From DATFLK01 sp035267815 (GTDB lineage: Bacteria > Pseudomonadota > Zetaproteobacteria > Mariprofundales > Mariprofundaceae): a stretch of DNA of 8,380 nt. This document shows positions 1-5,687 of this stretch, in pieces. Numbering within the stretch: the stretch's first letter is position 1; each line of letters begins with the position of its first letter. Both the position numbers and the translations under genes were made by a program. Under the pieces are notes generated by a model that was not told where the DNA came from, did not search any database, and was given only the letters and a program-made list of their open reading frames with translations. The stretch spans positions 1 to 8,380 of the forward strand of contig DATFLK010000115.1 in the NCBI GenBank assembly GCA_035267815.1, read 5' to 3'.

Positions 1-82
1 GCTGCAAGTTGATCTCGATGAGTTTCTGGTAGTAAGACGGAAGCCTTTCCGTTCTCTCCCGCATCTCCCTGACCACATGCAT
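1..82 (-). CDS. Possible N-terminus of an unrecognised protein, cut by the left edge
   Basis: An open minus-strand frame starts at an ATG (bases 82-80) and runs off the left edge after 27 codons. The visible peptide is charged and helix-like and ends in a segment reading LPSYYQKLIEINLQ, which looks more like real protein than the competing plus-strand reading of the same bases. A second in-frame ATG lies at 64-62, directly after an AGGGAG stretch. No clear ribosome-binding site precedes the first ATG. The AT-rich TATATATA tract at 91-98 lies just upstream and could serve this gene and the divergent csp gene. I do not recognise the family and too little is present to name it. Confidence 0.35.
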   Translation of the reverse strand, partial: MHVVREMRERTERLPSYYQKLIEINLQ

Positions 83-96
83 GCGAAATTTATATA
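69..96 (+). promoter_or_regulatory. Candidate sigma-70 promoter of csp
   Basis: CTGACC at 69-74 (four matches to TTGACA) is followed 16 bases later by TATATA at 91-96; the TATATATA tract also allows a -10 at 93-98 with 18 bases of spacing. Transcription would start near base 103, leaving only about 18 bases of leader before the csp ATG. Assigned by inspection only. Confidence 0.4.
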
Positions 97-120
97 TAGA
101 TAAGATTGAGGTATTTTTTT

Positions 121-324
121 ATGGCAACAGGTACAGTCAAATGGTTCAACGAAGCTAAGGGGTTCGGTTTCATCGCCCCGGATGATGGTAGCGACGACGT
201 GTTCGTTCACTTCTCTTCGATCCAGTCCGAGGGTTTCAAGACCCTGGCAGAGGGTCAGAAGGTTTCGTTTGAAGTTGGTCAGGGACAGAAGGGCCCGCAA
301 GCACAGAACGTCATCCCTGAGTAA
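121..324 (+). CDS. CspA-family cold-shock protein
   Basis: This 67-residue protein is a single cold-shock domain, the usual length for the family. It is a small five-stranded OB-fold barrel that binds single-stranded RNA or DNA in the cytoplasm and is expected to melt mRNA secondary structure. The two nucleic-acid-binding motifs are intact: RNP1 KGFGFI at residues 13-18 and RNP2 VFVHF at 27-31, with the conserved GTVKWFN opening. The ATG at 121 is chosen because GAGG at 108-111 sits 9 bases upstream; a TTG at 106 in the same frame would add five residues and overlap that ribosome-binding site. The gene stands alone, with its own promoter-like tract and terminator. The short leader lacks room for the long folding 5' region of E. 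coli cspA, so it may be a constitutive or growth-phase paralogue. Which Csp paralogue it is cannot be told from sequence alone. Confidence 0.96.
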   Translation: MATGTVKWFNEAKGFGFIAPDDGSDDVFVHFSSIQSEGFKTLAEGQKVSFEVGQGQKGPQAQNVIPE

Positions 325-325
325 C

Positions 326-341
326 ATGCAGGGACCTGCAT
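326..341. repeat. Small inverted repeat after csp
   Basis: ATGCAGG at 326-332 and CCTGCAT at 335-341 are perfect inverted copies around two bases (GA). It begins two bases after the csp stop codon. As RNA it could fold as a 6-bp stem with a 4-base loop, just upstream of the intrinsic terminator. Function unknown; it may simply protect the 3' end of the message or be a chance palindrome. Confidence 0.4.
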
Positions 342-357
342 TAGCAGGATGAGACCG

Positions 358-390
358 AAAAAAACCCCGCCCGCAACGGCGGGGTTTTTT
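358..390 (+). terminator. Strong intrinsic terminator of csp
   Basis: CCCCGCC (365-371) pairs with GGCGGGG (378-384) around a 6-base loop, flanked by seven A before and six T after, which extend the pairing to about 13 bp. This is a textbook Rho-independent terminator 33 bases after the csp stop. The A tract also gives a U run on the other strand, so it can act in both directions. Confidence 0.95.
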
Positions 391-432
391 GATTGACGAT
401 TCCCCGAGAGCATGCCACCACCGGAGGGAAAT

Positions 433-1014
433 ATGGAGTACCGGATCACGGACAAGCGCCCCCTCTATCAGGGCTTCTTCAGGCTCGATGCCTGCAGAGT
501 GGAACACGACCGCTTCGATGGCGGTCGGCTGCGAATCGTTCGTGAAAATCTGGAGCGTGGCGATGCCGTCGCCATCCTGTTGTACGACAGGGAGAGGGAT
601 CTGGTGCTGCTGATCGAGCAGTTCCGCATTGGTCCGGCCGTGCGTCACGACGAGGCATGGCTGCTGGAGATCGTGGCCGGCATGGTCGATGCCGGTGAGG
701 ATATCGAGACATGCGCCAGGCGCGAGTGCCTTGAGGAGGCTGGATACGAGCCGCGCGAGTTGACACCGCTGGGCAGTTACTACGCCTCCCCGGGCGGTTC
801 ATCCGAACGCATCCACCTCTTGCTGGGCGAGGTCGATGCCGGCCGGCGTCAACACAACGGCGGTGGCCTCGAGCATGAGCACGAGGATATCCGGACACTC
901 TGGATTTCGCGCCGGGAAGCGCTGACATGGGTCAAGAACGGAAAGATCCATTCAGCCGCACCGATGCTGGCGTTGATGTTGGCCTTCGGCCCGCTGTCTG
1001 AACCGGTCGGTTAG
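433..1014 (+). CDS. nudF: ADP-ribose pyrophosphatase, Nudix family
   Basis: This 193-residue protein should hydrolyse ADP-ribose (and related ADP-sugars) to AMP and ribose 5-phosphate in the cytoplasm, clearing a toxic NAD breakdown product. The Nudix box is complete at residues 83-105: G83, E89, R97-E98, E101-E102 and G104, the acidic residues being the metal ligands. It is followed by ASPGGSSER, the signature found after the box in E. coli NudF-type ADP-ribose pyrophosphatases, and by a C-terminal EHEDI segment matching the same enzymes. The ATG at 433 is preferred over the one at 412 because GGAGGG at 423-428 lies just before it, and NudF proteins begin similarly. Its TAG stop (1012-1014) overlaps the stop codon of the convergent receiver gene. 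No terminator is seen between the two. Transcription start is not obvious; the csp terminator separates it from csp. Confidence 0.93.
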   Translation: MEYRITDKRPLYQGFFRLDACRVEHDRFDGGRLRIVRENLERGDAVAILLYDRERDLVLLIEQFRIGPAVRHDEAWLLEIVAGMVDAGEDIETCARRECLEEAGYEPRELTPLGSYYASPGGSSERIHLLLGEVDAGRRQHNGGGLEHEHEDIRTLWISRREALTWVKNGKIHSAAPMLALMLAFGPLSEPVG

Positions 1015-1400
1015 TTCCCCACCAGTTCGGCCACCATGCCGCTGAACTGCTCGTAGCGGAAGGGCTTGTCCAGAATGGCTGGCGTCCGCGCCAGAAAACG
1101 CCGCTCGATCTCCTCGCGGTAGCCGGTCACAAACATTACGCGGGCGACTAGGTCGGGCTCTATCCGCACCAAGTTTTCATAAATATCGTCACCCGGCATC
1201 GCCGGCATCCTCACATCGAGAACCACCAGATCGTACGCATCACCGTGCGTAGTCAGTTCATACAACCCCATGACTGCATCGCGCAGCCCTTTGACCTCTA
1301 CTTGGATGCCACACGACTGACCGTAGCGTGTCAGGAACGACGCGATGATGCCCTGAATAGTCTCCTCGTCCTCGATTACCAGCACCCTCATCTCACTCAT
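1011..1400 (-). CDS. Stand-alone response-regulator receiver (CheY-like) protein
   Basis: This 129-residue protein is a single receiver domain with no output domain. The phosphorylation machinery is complete: acidic pair E10-D11, phospho-acceptor D62 in VVLDVRMP, switch threonine T92 in FVTGY, and K112 in LDKPF. It is expected to accept phosphate from a histidine kinase, none of which is encoded in this window, and to act through protein contacts. It is the last gene of the biotin operon: its ATG (1400-1398) overlaps the end of bioD by 8 bases, so translation is probably coupled. An in-frame TTG at 1415 would lengthen it by five residues but has no support; the ATG at 1391 is another option. 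Family assignment is secure, but the target is unknown. A role in biotin synthesis would be inference from position only. Confidence 0.9.
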   Translation of the reverse strand: MSEMRVLVIEDEETIQGIIASFLTRYGQSCGIQVEVKGLRDAVMGLYELTTHGDAYDLVVLDVRMPAMPGDDIYENLVRIEPDLVARVMFVTGYREEIERRFLARTPAILDKPFRYEQFSGMVAELVGN

Positions 1401-2115
1401 CCCCGTCGGCTGCAACTACGGACCGCATCAGCTCGGCCATCGCCTTCCCGGCAGCATAACCGGCCGTATCAACGTGTGAAAGCGGGTAGAGTCGGCTGTC
1501 GGCATCCAGATACGGTGCCAGCGCTATCACATGACGATCCACCATGGCATCACCGACGCCATCGGCATCATTGATCACGATCCACCGCGGCGCCCTGCCC
1601 ATCGCATGCAGACGATCCAGCGTCAGCAAGGCGTGATTAATCCCGCCGAGCCGAGCCCGCACGACCAACAATACTTGGCAGTCCGGCATCGCCGCCAGCC
1701 AGTCGCTGACCAGAAAGCGCTCGTCCAAGGGCACCATCAGACCGCCTACCCCTTCGAACAGACAGCGTGCGGTCCCTTGCATATGCCCCCGACACCAGTC
1801 GAGCAGCGCCGTCTCGTCGATCCGACCCCCCTCCAGTGCCGCCGCCTGGGAGGGGGCCAGCGGGGCGGCAAAATCGTAACGGTTGATCTCCGCCTGCTGT
1901 GCCGGAGCCATCCCCTGCGCCTGCAGCAACGCCGCGACATCGGGACTAATCCCGTCCCCCTCGTGGCCGCACGCCACCGGCTTAAGGGCCCTGACCCGCT
2001 CCCCCGCCTCGCACAGGGCCCGATGCAGCCCACACGTCACGAAGGTCTTGCCGGCATCCGTATCGGTGGCGGTGATGAAGAGGTGACGCATCGCTGTTGA
2101 GGAGGGACTGATCAT
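1393..2115 (-). CDS. bioD: ATP-dependent dethiobiotin synthetase
   Basis: BioD closes the ureido ring of dethiobiotin from 7,8-diaminopelargonic acid, CO2 and ATP, the step before BioB. The 240-residue length is normal. The phosphate-binding loop is ATDTDAGKT at residues 16-24; K45 in LKPVACG corresponds to the substrate-binding lysine of E. coli BioD; YDFAAPLAPSQAA at 80-92 and EGVGG at 121-125 match the family's substrate and Walker-B-like segments. Two departures are visible: the first glycine of the loop is alanine (A16), and the usual His of the APH segment is Ser. The ATG at 2115 is chosen because AGGGAGG lies six to seven bases upstream; M9 lacks such a site and would shorten the protein to the more typical N-terminus. 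The start codon overlaps the stop of a 17-codon ORF as ATGA. The 3' end overlaps the receiver gene. Confidence 0.95.
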   Translation of the reverse strand: MISPSSTAMRHLFITATDTDAGKTFVTCGLHRALCEAGERVRALKPVACGHEGDGISPDVAALLQAQGMAPAQQAEINRYDFAAPLAPSQAAALEGGRIDETALLDWCRGHMQGTARCLFEGVGGLMVPLDERFLVSDWLAAMPDCQVLLVVRARLGGINHALLTLDRLHAMGRAPRWIVINDADGVGDAMVDRHVIALAPYLDADSRLYPLSHVDTAGYAAGKAMAELMRSVVAADGDE

Positions 2116-2165
2116 TCAGCGCCTCCCTGCGGCCCATGTTCGGCATAAAACCAATCAATCAGCAT
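2112..2165 (-). CDS. Possible 17-residue coupling ORF between bioC and bioD
   Basis: An ATG at 2165-2163, four bases after the bioC stop codon, opens a 17-codon frame (MLIDWFYAEHGPQGGAE) whose TGA overlaps the bioD ATG as ATGA. AGGA lies immediately upstream, with spacing shorter than usual. It would let ribosomes finishing bioC restart and carry on into bioD, closing the only gap in an otherwise overlapping operon. The bioD ribosome-binding site lies inside it. No homology is recognised, and the ORF may be chance in a 57-base gap. Confidence 0.3.
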   Translation of the reverse strand: MLIDWFYAEHGPQGGAE

Positions 2166-2169
2166 CTTC

Positions 2170-3060
2170 CTAGTTCCCCGCCGGCTGGATCGGGATGGTC
2201 TTTTTACCGTGATAGGGCGTCTCGGCGTACCAGGCCTGCGCATAGAGCGCTTCAAAGGTGGCCCGGATGCGACCGTCCGGCATCCGGTGGGCCGCACCGT
2301 AGTGCTGTGCTAGTTCGCGCAGCATGCCGCGTCCGTAGAGGCCGCCGGGCCGGTGTGCGATGGCCGAGGAGGAGGCGCCCCACTGCTTGAGTTCACGCAC
2401 CAGCGCCATGGTATCGGAATAGGTCAGCGTAAAGAGGTCCGTATCGGTCACCGGCATCTCGACGGCATACGCTCCCTCCAGCGAGGTCAGCATGTTCCCG
2501 AGGCTGGTAACATCCGGAAAGGGAAGCACCAGTCCGGCGCGTTCGTGCGAGATCTGCGCCAGCGACTGCCGCAGCTCGGCCAGCGTGCGGCGGCCAAAGG
2601 TAGAGAAGATCATCAGGCCTCCCGGCGCCAACACACGCCGCATCTCCCGCACCATCTGCTCCGGATCGGCCACCCACTGCATCACCAAGTTGGAGCAAAC
2701 CAGATCGAACGAGGCATCGGCGAAGGGGAGAGCCTGAGCATCGGCGATGGTGAACCGGCAGCGCCGTCGGCGCAACCAACCACCCCGGTGGCGCTGCCGG
2801 GCCGCCGCCACCATACCGCCGGCAAGATCCACCGCATGGATACGCGCCTTTCGGTAGCGCTGCTGCAGCAGCGTTGTACAATAGCCGGTGCCACAACCGA
2901 CATCGAGGATGCGGCTAGGCTCCAGCTTTGTGAAGGCCAGATGCTGCACGAGCCGGTCAGCCACCTCGCGCTGTAGCACGGCAGCTTCGTCGTAACTCGT
3001 CGCCGAGCGGTGAAACGCCCGTTTTACGCGATGCTGGTTGATATGCTCTTCAGACACCAT
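2170..3060 (-). CDS. bioC: Malonyl-ACP O-methyltransferase
   Basis: BioC methylates the free carboxyl of malonyl-ACP with S-adenosylmethionine, disguising it so that the fatty-acid synthesis enzymes can extend it to pimeloyl-ACP methyl ester. The SAM-binding glycine loop ILDVGCGTG is at residues 51-59, the acidic end of strand 2 is D78 in AVDLAGGM, and motif II-like ADAQALPFADASFDLVCSNL spans about 106-125. The N-terminal RAFHRSATSYDEAAVLQREV is typical BioC. At 296 residues it is longer than E. coli BioC (about 251), partly because of an arginine-rich stretch at about 88-103 and a longer C-terminus. GGAGG sits one base before the ATG at 3060; the next codon is GTG (3057), which would be better spaced, so the true start could be either. 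The first 37 bases overlap the end of bioH. Confidence 0.95.
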   Translation of the reverse strand: MVSEEHINQHRVKRAFHRSATSYDEAAVLQREVADRLVQHLAFTKLEPSRILDVGCGTGYCTTLLQQRYRKARIHAVDLAGGMVAAARQRHRGGWLRRRRCRFTIADAQALPFADASFDLVCSNLVMQWVADPEQMVREMRRVLAPGGLMIFSTFGRRTLAELRQSLAQISHERAGLVLPFPDVTSLGNMLTSLEGAYAVEMPVTDTDLFTLTYSDTMALVRELKQWGASSSAIAHRPGGLYGRGMLRELAQHYGAAHRMPDGRIRATFEALYAQAWYAETPYHGKKTIPIQPAGN

Positions 3061-3776
3061 GCCTCCAATTCACGGTTGAATCGTTCCGCCTGCGTCAGAA
3101 ACGGTGCATGGCCGCACTGCTCAAACGACACGAATGCGGCCCCGTCAATCCGCTCGCTCAGATATCGAGCAGCCGCCACCGGCACCACACCATCCGACTC
3201 GCCATGCATAACCAGACAGGGAGCATCGATCGCCGACAGGGTGGCACGCAGATCGAGTTGGTCCAGCAGTGTTAGTCCATCTTTGAGCGCCTGTTCCGAG
3301 GGCGGCCGGCGGCGGTCGATCGCCGCCCTTGCCACGGCATTGTACTCCGGGCGTGAAAGCCGGTCGCCGTGCAACATCAGCGCAAAGAATCGACTCATCA
3401 TCCTGGCGGATTGCGCTTCCACCCCTTGCACGAAGCCTTCGAACACCTCGTCCGCACAGCCGTGCGGCCAGTCCGACCGCATGCAAAAACAAGGGGTCGT
3501 GCCGACCAGCGCCAGCCCCGCGATCCGCTCCGGATGCGCCTGCGCCAGCTGTATCGCCAGCATACCGCCAAGCGACCAGCCGACCAGTACGGCCCCATCC
3601 GGAATGGTCTCAAGCAGACTCTCGCCCCACCGTTCCGGTGGCAATCCGGCCGCTCCGCCATGGCCGGGCAGGTTCGGTGCATGCACCATAAAGCGCTCCG
3701 AGAGCACAGTGCTCTGGCCATGCCAGACCGCGGCCGACTGGCCCCAGCCGTGGATCAACACCAGCGGCCGACTCAT
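3024..3776 (-). CDS. bioH: Pimeloyl-ACP methyl ester carboxylesterase
   Basis: BioH is an alpha/beta hydrolase that removes the methyl group from pimeloyl-ACP methyl ester, ending chain elongation and freeing pimeloyl-ACP for BioF. The 250-residue length fits the family. The oxyanion-side motif HGWG is at 9-12, the nucleophile elbow GWSLGG places Ser68, and the rest of the triad is Asp195 in HGESDGVVP and His223 in CGHAPF. There is no signal peptide, consistent with a cytoplasmic enzyme. The ATG overlaps the bioF stop as ATGA, indicating translational coupling, and the 3' end overlaps bioC by 37 bases. BioC and BioH are thus made together, as their paired chemistry requires. A generic esterase is possible from sequence alone, but the position makes BioH very likely. 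Confidence 0.95.
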   Translation of the reverse strand: MSRPLVLIHGWGQSAAVWHGQSTVLSERFMVHAPNLPGHGGAAGLPPERWGESLLETIPDGAVLVGWSLGGMLAIQLAQAHPERIAGLALVGTTPCFCMRSDWPHGCADEVFEGFVQGVEAQSARMMSRFFALMLHGDRLSRPEYNAVARAAIDRRRPPSEQALKDGLTLLDQLDLRATLSAIDAPCLVMHGESDGVVPVAAARYLSERIDGAAFVSFEQCGHAPFLTQAERFNRELEAWCLKSISTSIA

Positions 3777-4912
3777 CCCGTCATTCTACCGAGAGCCGAC
3801 AGCAGCGCCTCGATATCATCGGCGCCGTGCACGGCGGAGAGGGTGATGCGCAGGCGCGCCGTCCCCTCCGGCACCGTTGGCGGACGAATCGCCGGCACAA
3901 AGAACCCCTCCGCCCGCAGCCTTCCGGAGACATCTAGAGCGGCCTCGTCGCTGCCCAATACCAACGGCTGGATTGCCGTCCGCGAGGGCATCAGCGGCAA
4001 TCCCAGTACCTTCGCCCGTTCGACGAAGAGGTCGATGTTCTCGCGCAACCGGCCGATCACGTCGCCCTGCTGCAACACCGTCAGCGCAGCGAGCATAGCC
4101 GCCGCGGCACAGGCCGGTACAGCTGTCGAGAAGATCATGGTGCGCAGCCGCTGCCGCAACCCCTCGATCATCTCGTGCGTCCCGAGGATAAAGGCGCCAT
4201 AGCCCCCAAGCGCTTTGCCGAAGGTGCCCACCTCGACTAGGCGTGCATCTCCCTGCACTCCCGACTCCTCGCTAAGACCGCCGCCATTCGCACCGAGAAC
4301 ACCCAGCCCATGTGCATCGTCGAGCACCAGCAATGCGTCGTGGGCATCGGCCAGATCGAGTAGCACACCGAGATCGACACAGTCCCCATCCATGCTGAAA
4401 ACACCGTCGCTGACTAGGATGCGGCGTCGGTCATCGTTTCGCCGCAACAGTGCCGTCAGCCCCGCCATGTCGAGATGGCTGTAGCGATGGACCTTGCCGC
4501 GACTAAGGCGGGCGCCATCGACAAGCGAGGCGTGGTTAAGACGGTCGCAGAAGAGGTGCGTGTGACGGTCGGCGAGCGCATCGAGCAGGCCGATGTTGGC
4601 CAACATGCCGGAACCGACGAGCAGCGCCTCCTCGCACCCCTTCCATGCGGCAAGTCGCGCCTCCAGTTCATGCAGAAGCGGCGCATCGCCGCTGACCAGC
4701 CGTGAGGCGCCGCTACCGAAGCCGTCCGCCTCAATACTCTGCACCGCCGTCCGACACACCTCGGGATGGTGGCTGAGCCCCAAATAGTCATTGGCAGCGA
4801 AGTTCAGCAGGCGGGCACCGTCCACCTCGATCCGGCCACCGTCACGACGGCTACGAAGCAGCCTGCGGCGCCTTTCTGTCGGCACATCGTCGAACCAATT
4901 GCGGGAATCCAT
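3773..4912 (-). CDS. bioF: 8-amino-7-oxononanoate synthase
   Basis: BioF is a PLP enzyme of the alpha-oxoamine synthase family that condenses pimeloyl-ACP with L-alanine, releasing CO2. With the ATG at 4912 the protein has 379 residues, matching the family (about 384). Visible landmarks are NDYLGLSHHP near residues 41-50, the glycine-rich GSGASRLVSG at 66-75, ring-stacking H127 in LNHAS, D199 and H201 in LVLDDAHG, and the PLP lysine K233 in GTFGKALGG. A C-terminal AIRPPTVPEGTARLR segment matches E. coli BioF. The frame remains open for a further 91 codons upstream, but that part is arginine-rich and antisense to a decayed comF gene, so I reject it. The ATG at 4924 (four residues longer) is an alternative. 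Neither start has a clear ribosome-binding site. It is the first gene of the operon bioF-bioH-bioC-bioD-receiver. Confidence 0.94.
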   Translation of the reverse strand: MDSRNWFDDVPTERRRRLLRSRRDGGRIEVDGARLLNFAANDYLGLSHHPEVCRTAVQSIEADGFGSGASRLVSGDAPLLHELEARLAAWKGCEEALLVGSGMLANIGLLDALADRHTHLFCDRLNHASLVDGARLSRGKVHRYSHLDMAGLTALLRRNDDRRRILVSDGVFSMDGDCVDLGVLLDLADAHDALLVLDDAHGLGVLGANGGGLSEESGVQGDARLVEVGTFGKALGGYGAFILGTHEMIEGLRQRLRTMIFSTAVPACAAAAMLAALTVLQQGDVIGRLRENIDLFVERAKVLGLPLMPSRTAIQPLVLGSDEAALDVSGRLRAEGFFVPAIRPPTVPEGTARLRITLSAVHGADDIEALLSALGRMTG

Positions 4913-4922
4913 CACCGGCGTC

Positions 4923-5322
4923 ATGCTGGGCGGTATGGGTGTGCTGTCAACTTCGGCGAACCACCGGGTTAACGGACTAAAGACGCTACTGCAGCCCGCC
5001 TGCGTCTTCTGCGCCAAACCGGTGACGCAGCCAACTGACTGCTGCGACGACCGTGCCCGCCGGGTAATCGTCTTCAGACCAAGCCGCTGCATCCAGCCGC
5101 GACAATCGTCTTTCTTCGCCGCCTCACGACGCAGGAATCTGCGGCGCGCCTTCCGGACGGGCCGAAACGGCGGGGCAAGATGCATCGCCCGGTCGCATCT
5201 AGGTGGTCGACGACATCCTCACGACCGTGCACATCACACTGGCCTTCACCAGCCAGGCGTTACAACCGCTCTCAAGACCTGTACACGCCTTCTCGCTGGC
5301 ACGCACGCCCTCCGGCCATTAG
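4923..5322 (+). pseudogene. Decayed comF-like gene (phosphoribosyltransferase family)
   Basis: Pieces of a ComF protein can be read in order on the plus strand. From an ATG at 4923 (or 4935) comes a leader, then CVFCAKPV (5001 onward), the first half of the ComF zinc ribbon; the second half reads CCDDR, where the last Cys expected has become Arg (CGT). About 100 or more residues of the middle are missing. At 5103-5156 the conserved segment Q-SSFFAASRRRNLRRAFR appears. The frame then shifts: in the next frame, GRI, a TAG (5200-5202) and VVDDILTT (5203-5226) form the phosphoribosyltransferase signature, followed by an ending with SLARTPSGH and a TAG at 5320-5322. Intact ComF proteins are about 220-240 residues; this is about 130 with one frame change and one internal stop. 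E. coli gntX, a ComF member, also neighbours a bio gene (bioH). Assigned by motif recognition alone. Confidence 0.75.
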
Positions 5323-5393
5323 CCTCCGGGCGTAGCAGACCACGGTGCCACACCCCGGCCCGTATCCGAATCCCTCTGGACAGGAGCAACACC

Positions 5394-5651
5394 ATGGCAC
5401 ATATCGAACTCTATTCAGGCCCGTTCTGCCCCTACTGCATCCGCGCCAAGATGCTGCTGCAGAAACGCGAACTCCCGTTCACCGAATATGACATCCACGA
5501 GGAGCCGGAGAAACGCGAGGAGATGCAGGCGCGCGCCAATGGCGCCCGCACCATTCCGCAGATCTTCATCAACGACCGTCATGTCGGCGGCTGCGACGAA
5601 CTCTTCGCACTGGATCGGAGCGGCGAATTGGAGAACTGGCTGAACGGTTAA
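5394..5651 (+). CDS. grxC: Glutaredoxin 3
   Basis: This 85-residue protein is a complete single-domain glutaredoxin, using glutathione to reduce disulfides and glutathione mixed disulfides in the cytoplasm. The dithiol active site CPYC is at residues 12-15. The cis-proline loop TIPQIFI is at 53-59 and the glutathione-binding GGCDEL at 65-70. Length and motifs match bacterial Grx3. AGGAG at 5382-5386 is seven bases before the ATG, a good ribosome-binding site. The frame is open upstream through the comF remnant, so a read-through fusion is possible in principle, but the ribosome-binding site argues for a separate start. It converges on dapD across a GC-rich hairpin. No clear promoter is seen in the 71 bases after the comF remnant, so it may once have been cotranscribed with comF. 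Confidence 0.96.
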   Translation: MAHIELYSGPFCPYCIRAKMLLQKRELPFTEYDIHEEPEKREEMQARANGARTIPQIFINDRHVGGCDELFALDRSGELENWLNG

Positions 5652-5682
5652 GACGGGACCCCCCGCGAATCAGGGGCCCGTC
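5652..5682. terminator. GC-rich hairpin between convergent grxC and dapD
   Basis: GACGGG (5652-5657) pairs with CCCGTC (5677-5682), and after a bulged A, CCCC (5659-5662) pairs with GGGG (5673-5676), giving a 10-bp stem with a 10-base loop. It begins directly after the grxC stop and ends five bases before the dapD stop. There is no T run on either side, so it is either a weak bidirectional terminator or a 3'-end stabiliser. Confidence 0.55.
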
Positions 5683-5687
5683 GGGAC

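Noticed and set aside
2..103. Plus-strand open frame at the left edge as the tail of a gene
   Set aside because: The 33-residue reading looks less like protein than the minus-strand reading of the same bases, and its stop falls within the csp promoter region. It cannot be excluded.
106..120. TTG start giving a 72-residue cold-shock protein
   Set aside because: It overlaps the GAGG ribosome-binding site of the ATG at 121, and the family begins at MATGTVKWFN.
412..432. Upstream ATG for nudF
   Set aside because: The GGAGGG at 423-428 lies inside this extension and correctly serves the ATG at 433.
1531..2100. Plus-strand open frame opposite bioD
   Set aside because: The proline-, arginine- and histidine-rich composition is typical of a GC-rich antisense shadow; bioD has clear motifs on the other strand.
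4961..4990. BirA-type biotin operator upstream of bioF (GTTAAC palindrome)
   Set aside because: The sequence lacks the paired TTGTAAACC-like arms with proper spacing, so there is no support beyond a 6-base palindrome.
4913..5185. A 91-residue N-terminal extension of BioF
   Set aside because: BioF proteins are about 380 residues and align from the ATG near 4912. The extension is arginine-rich, resembles nothing in BioF, and is antisense to recognisable ComF motifs.
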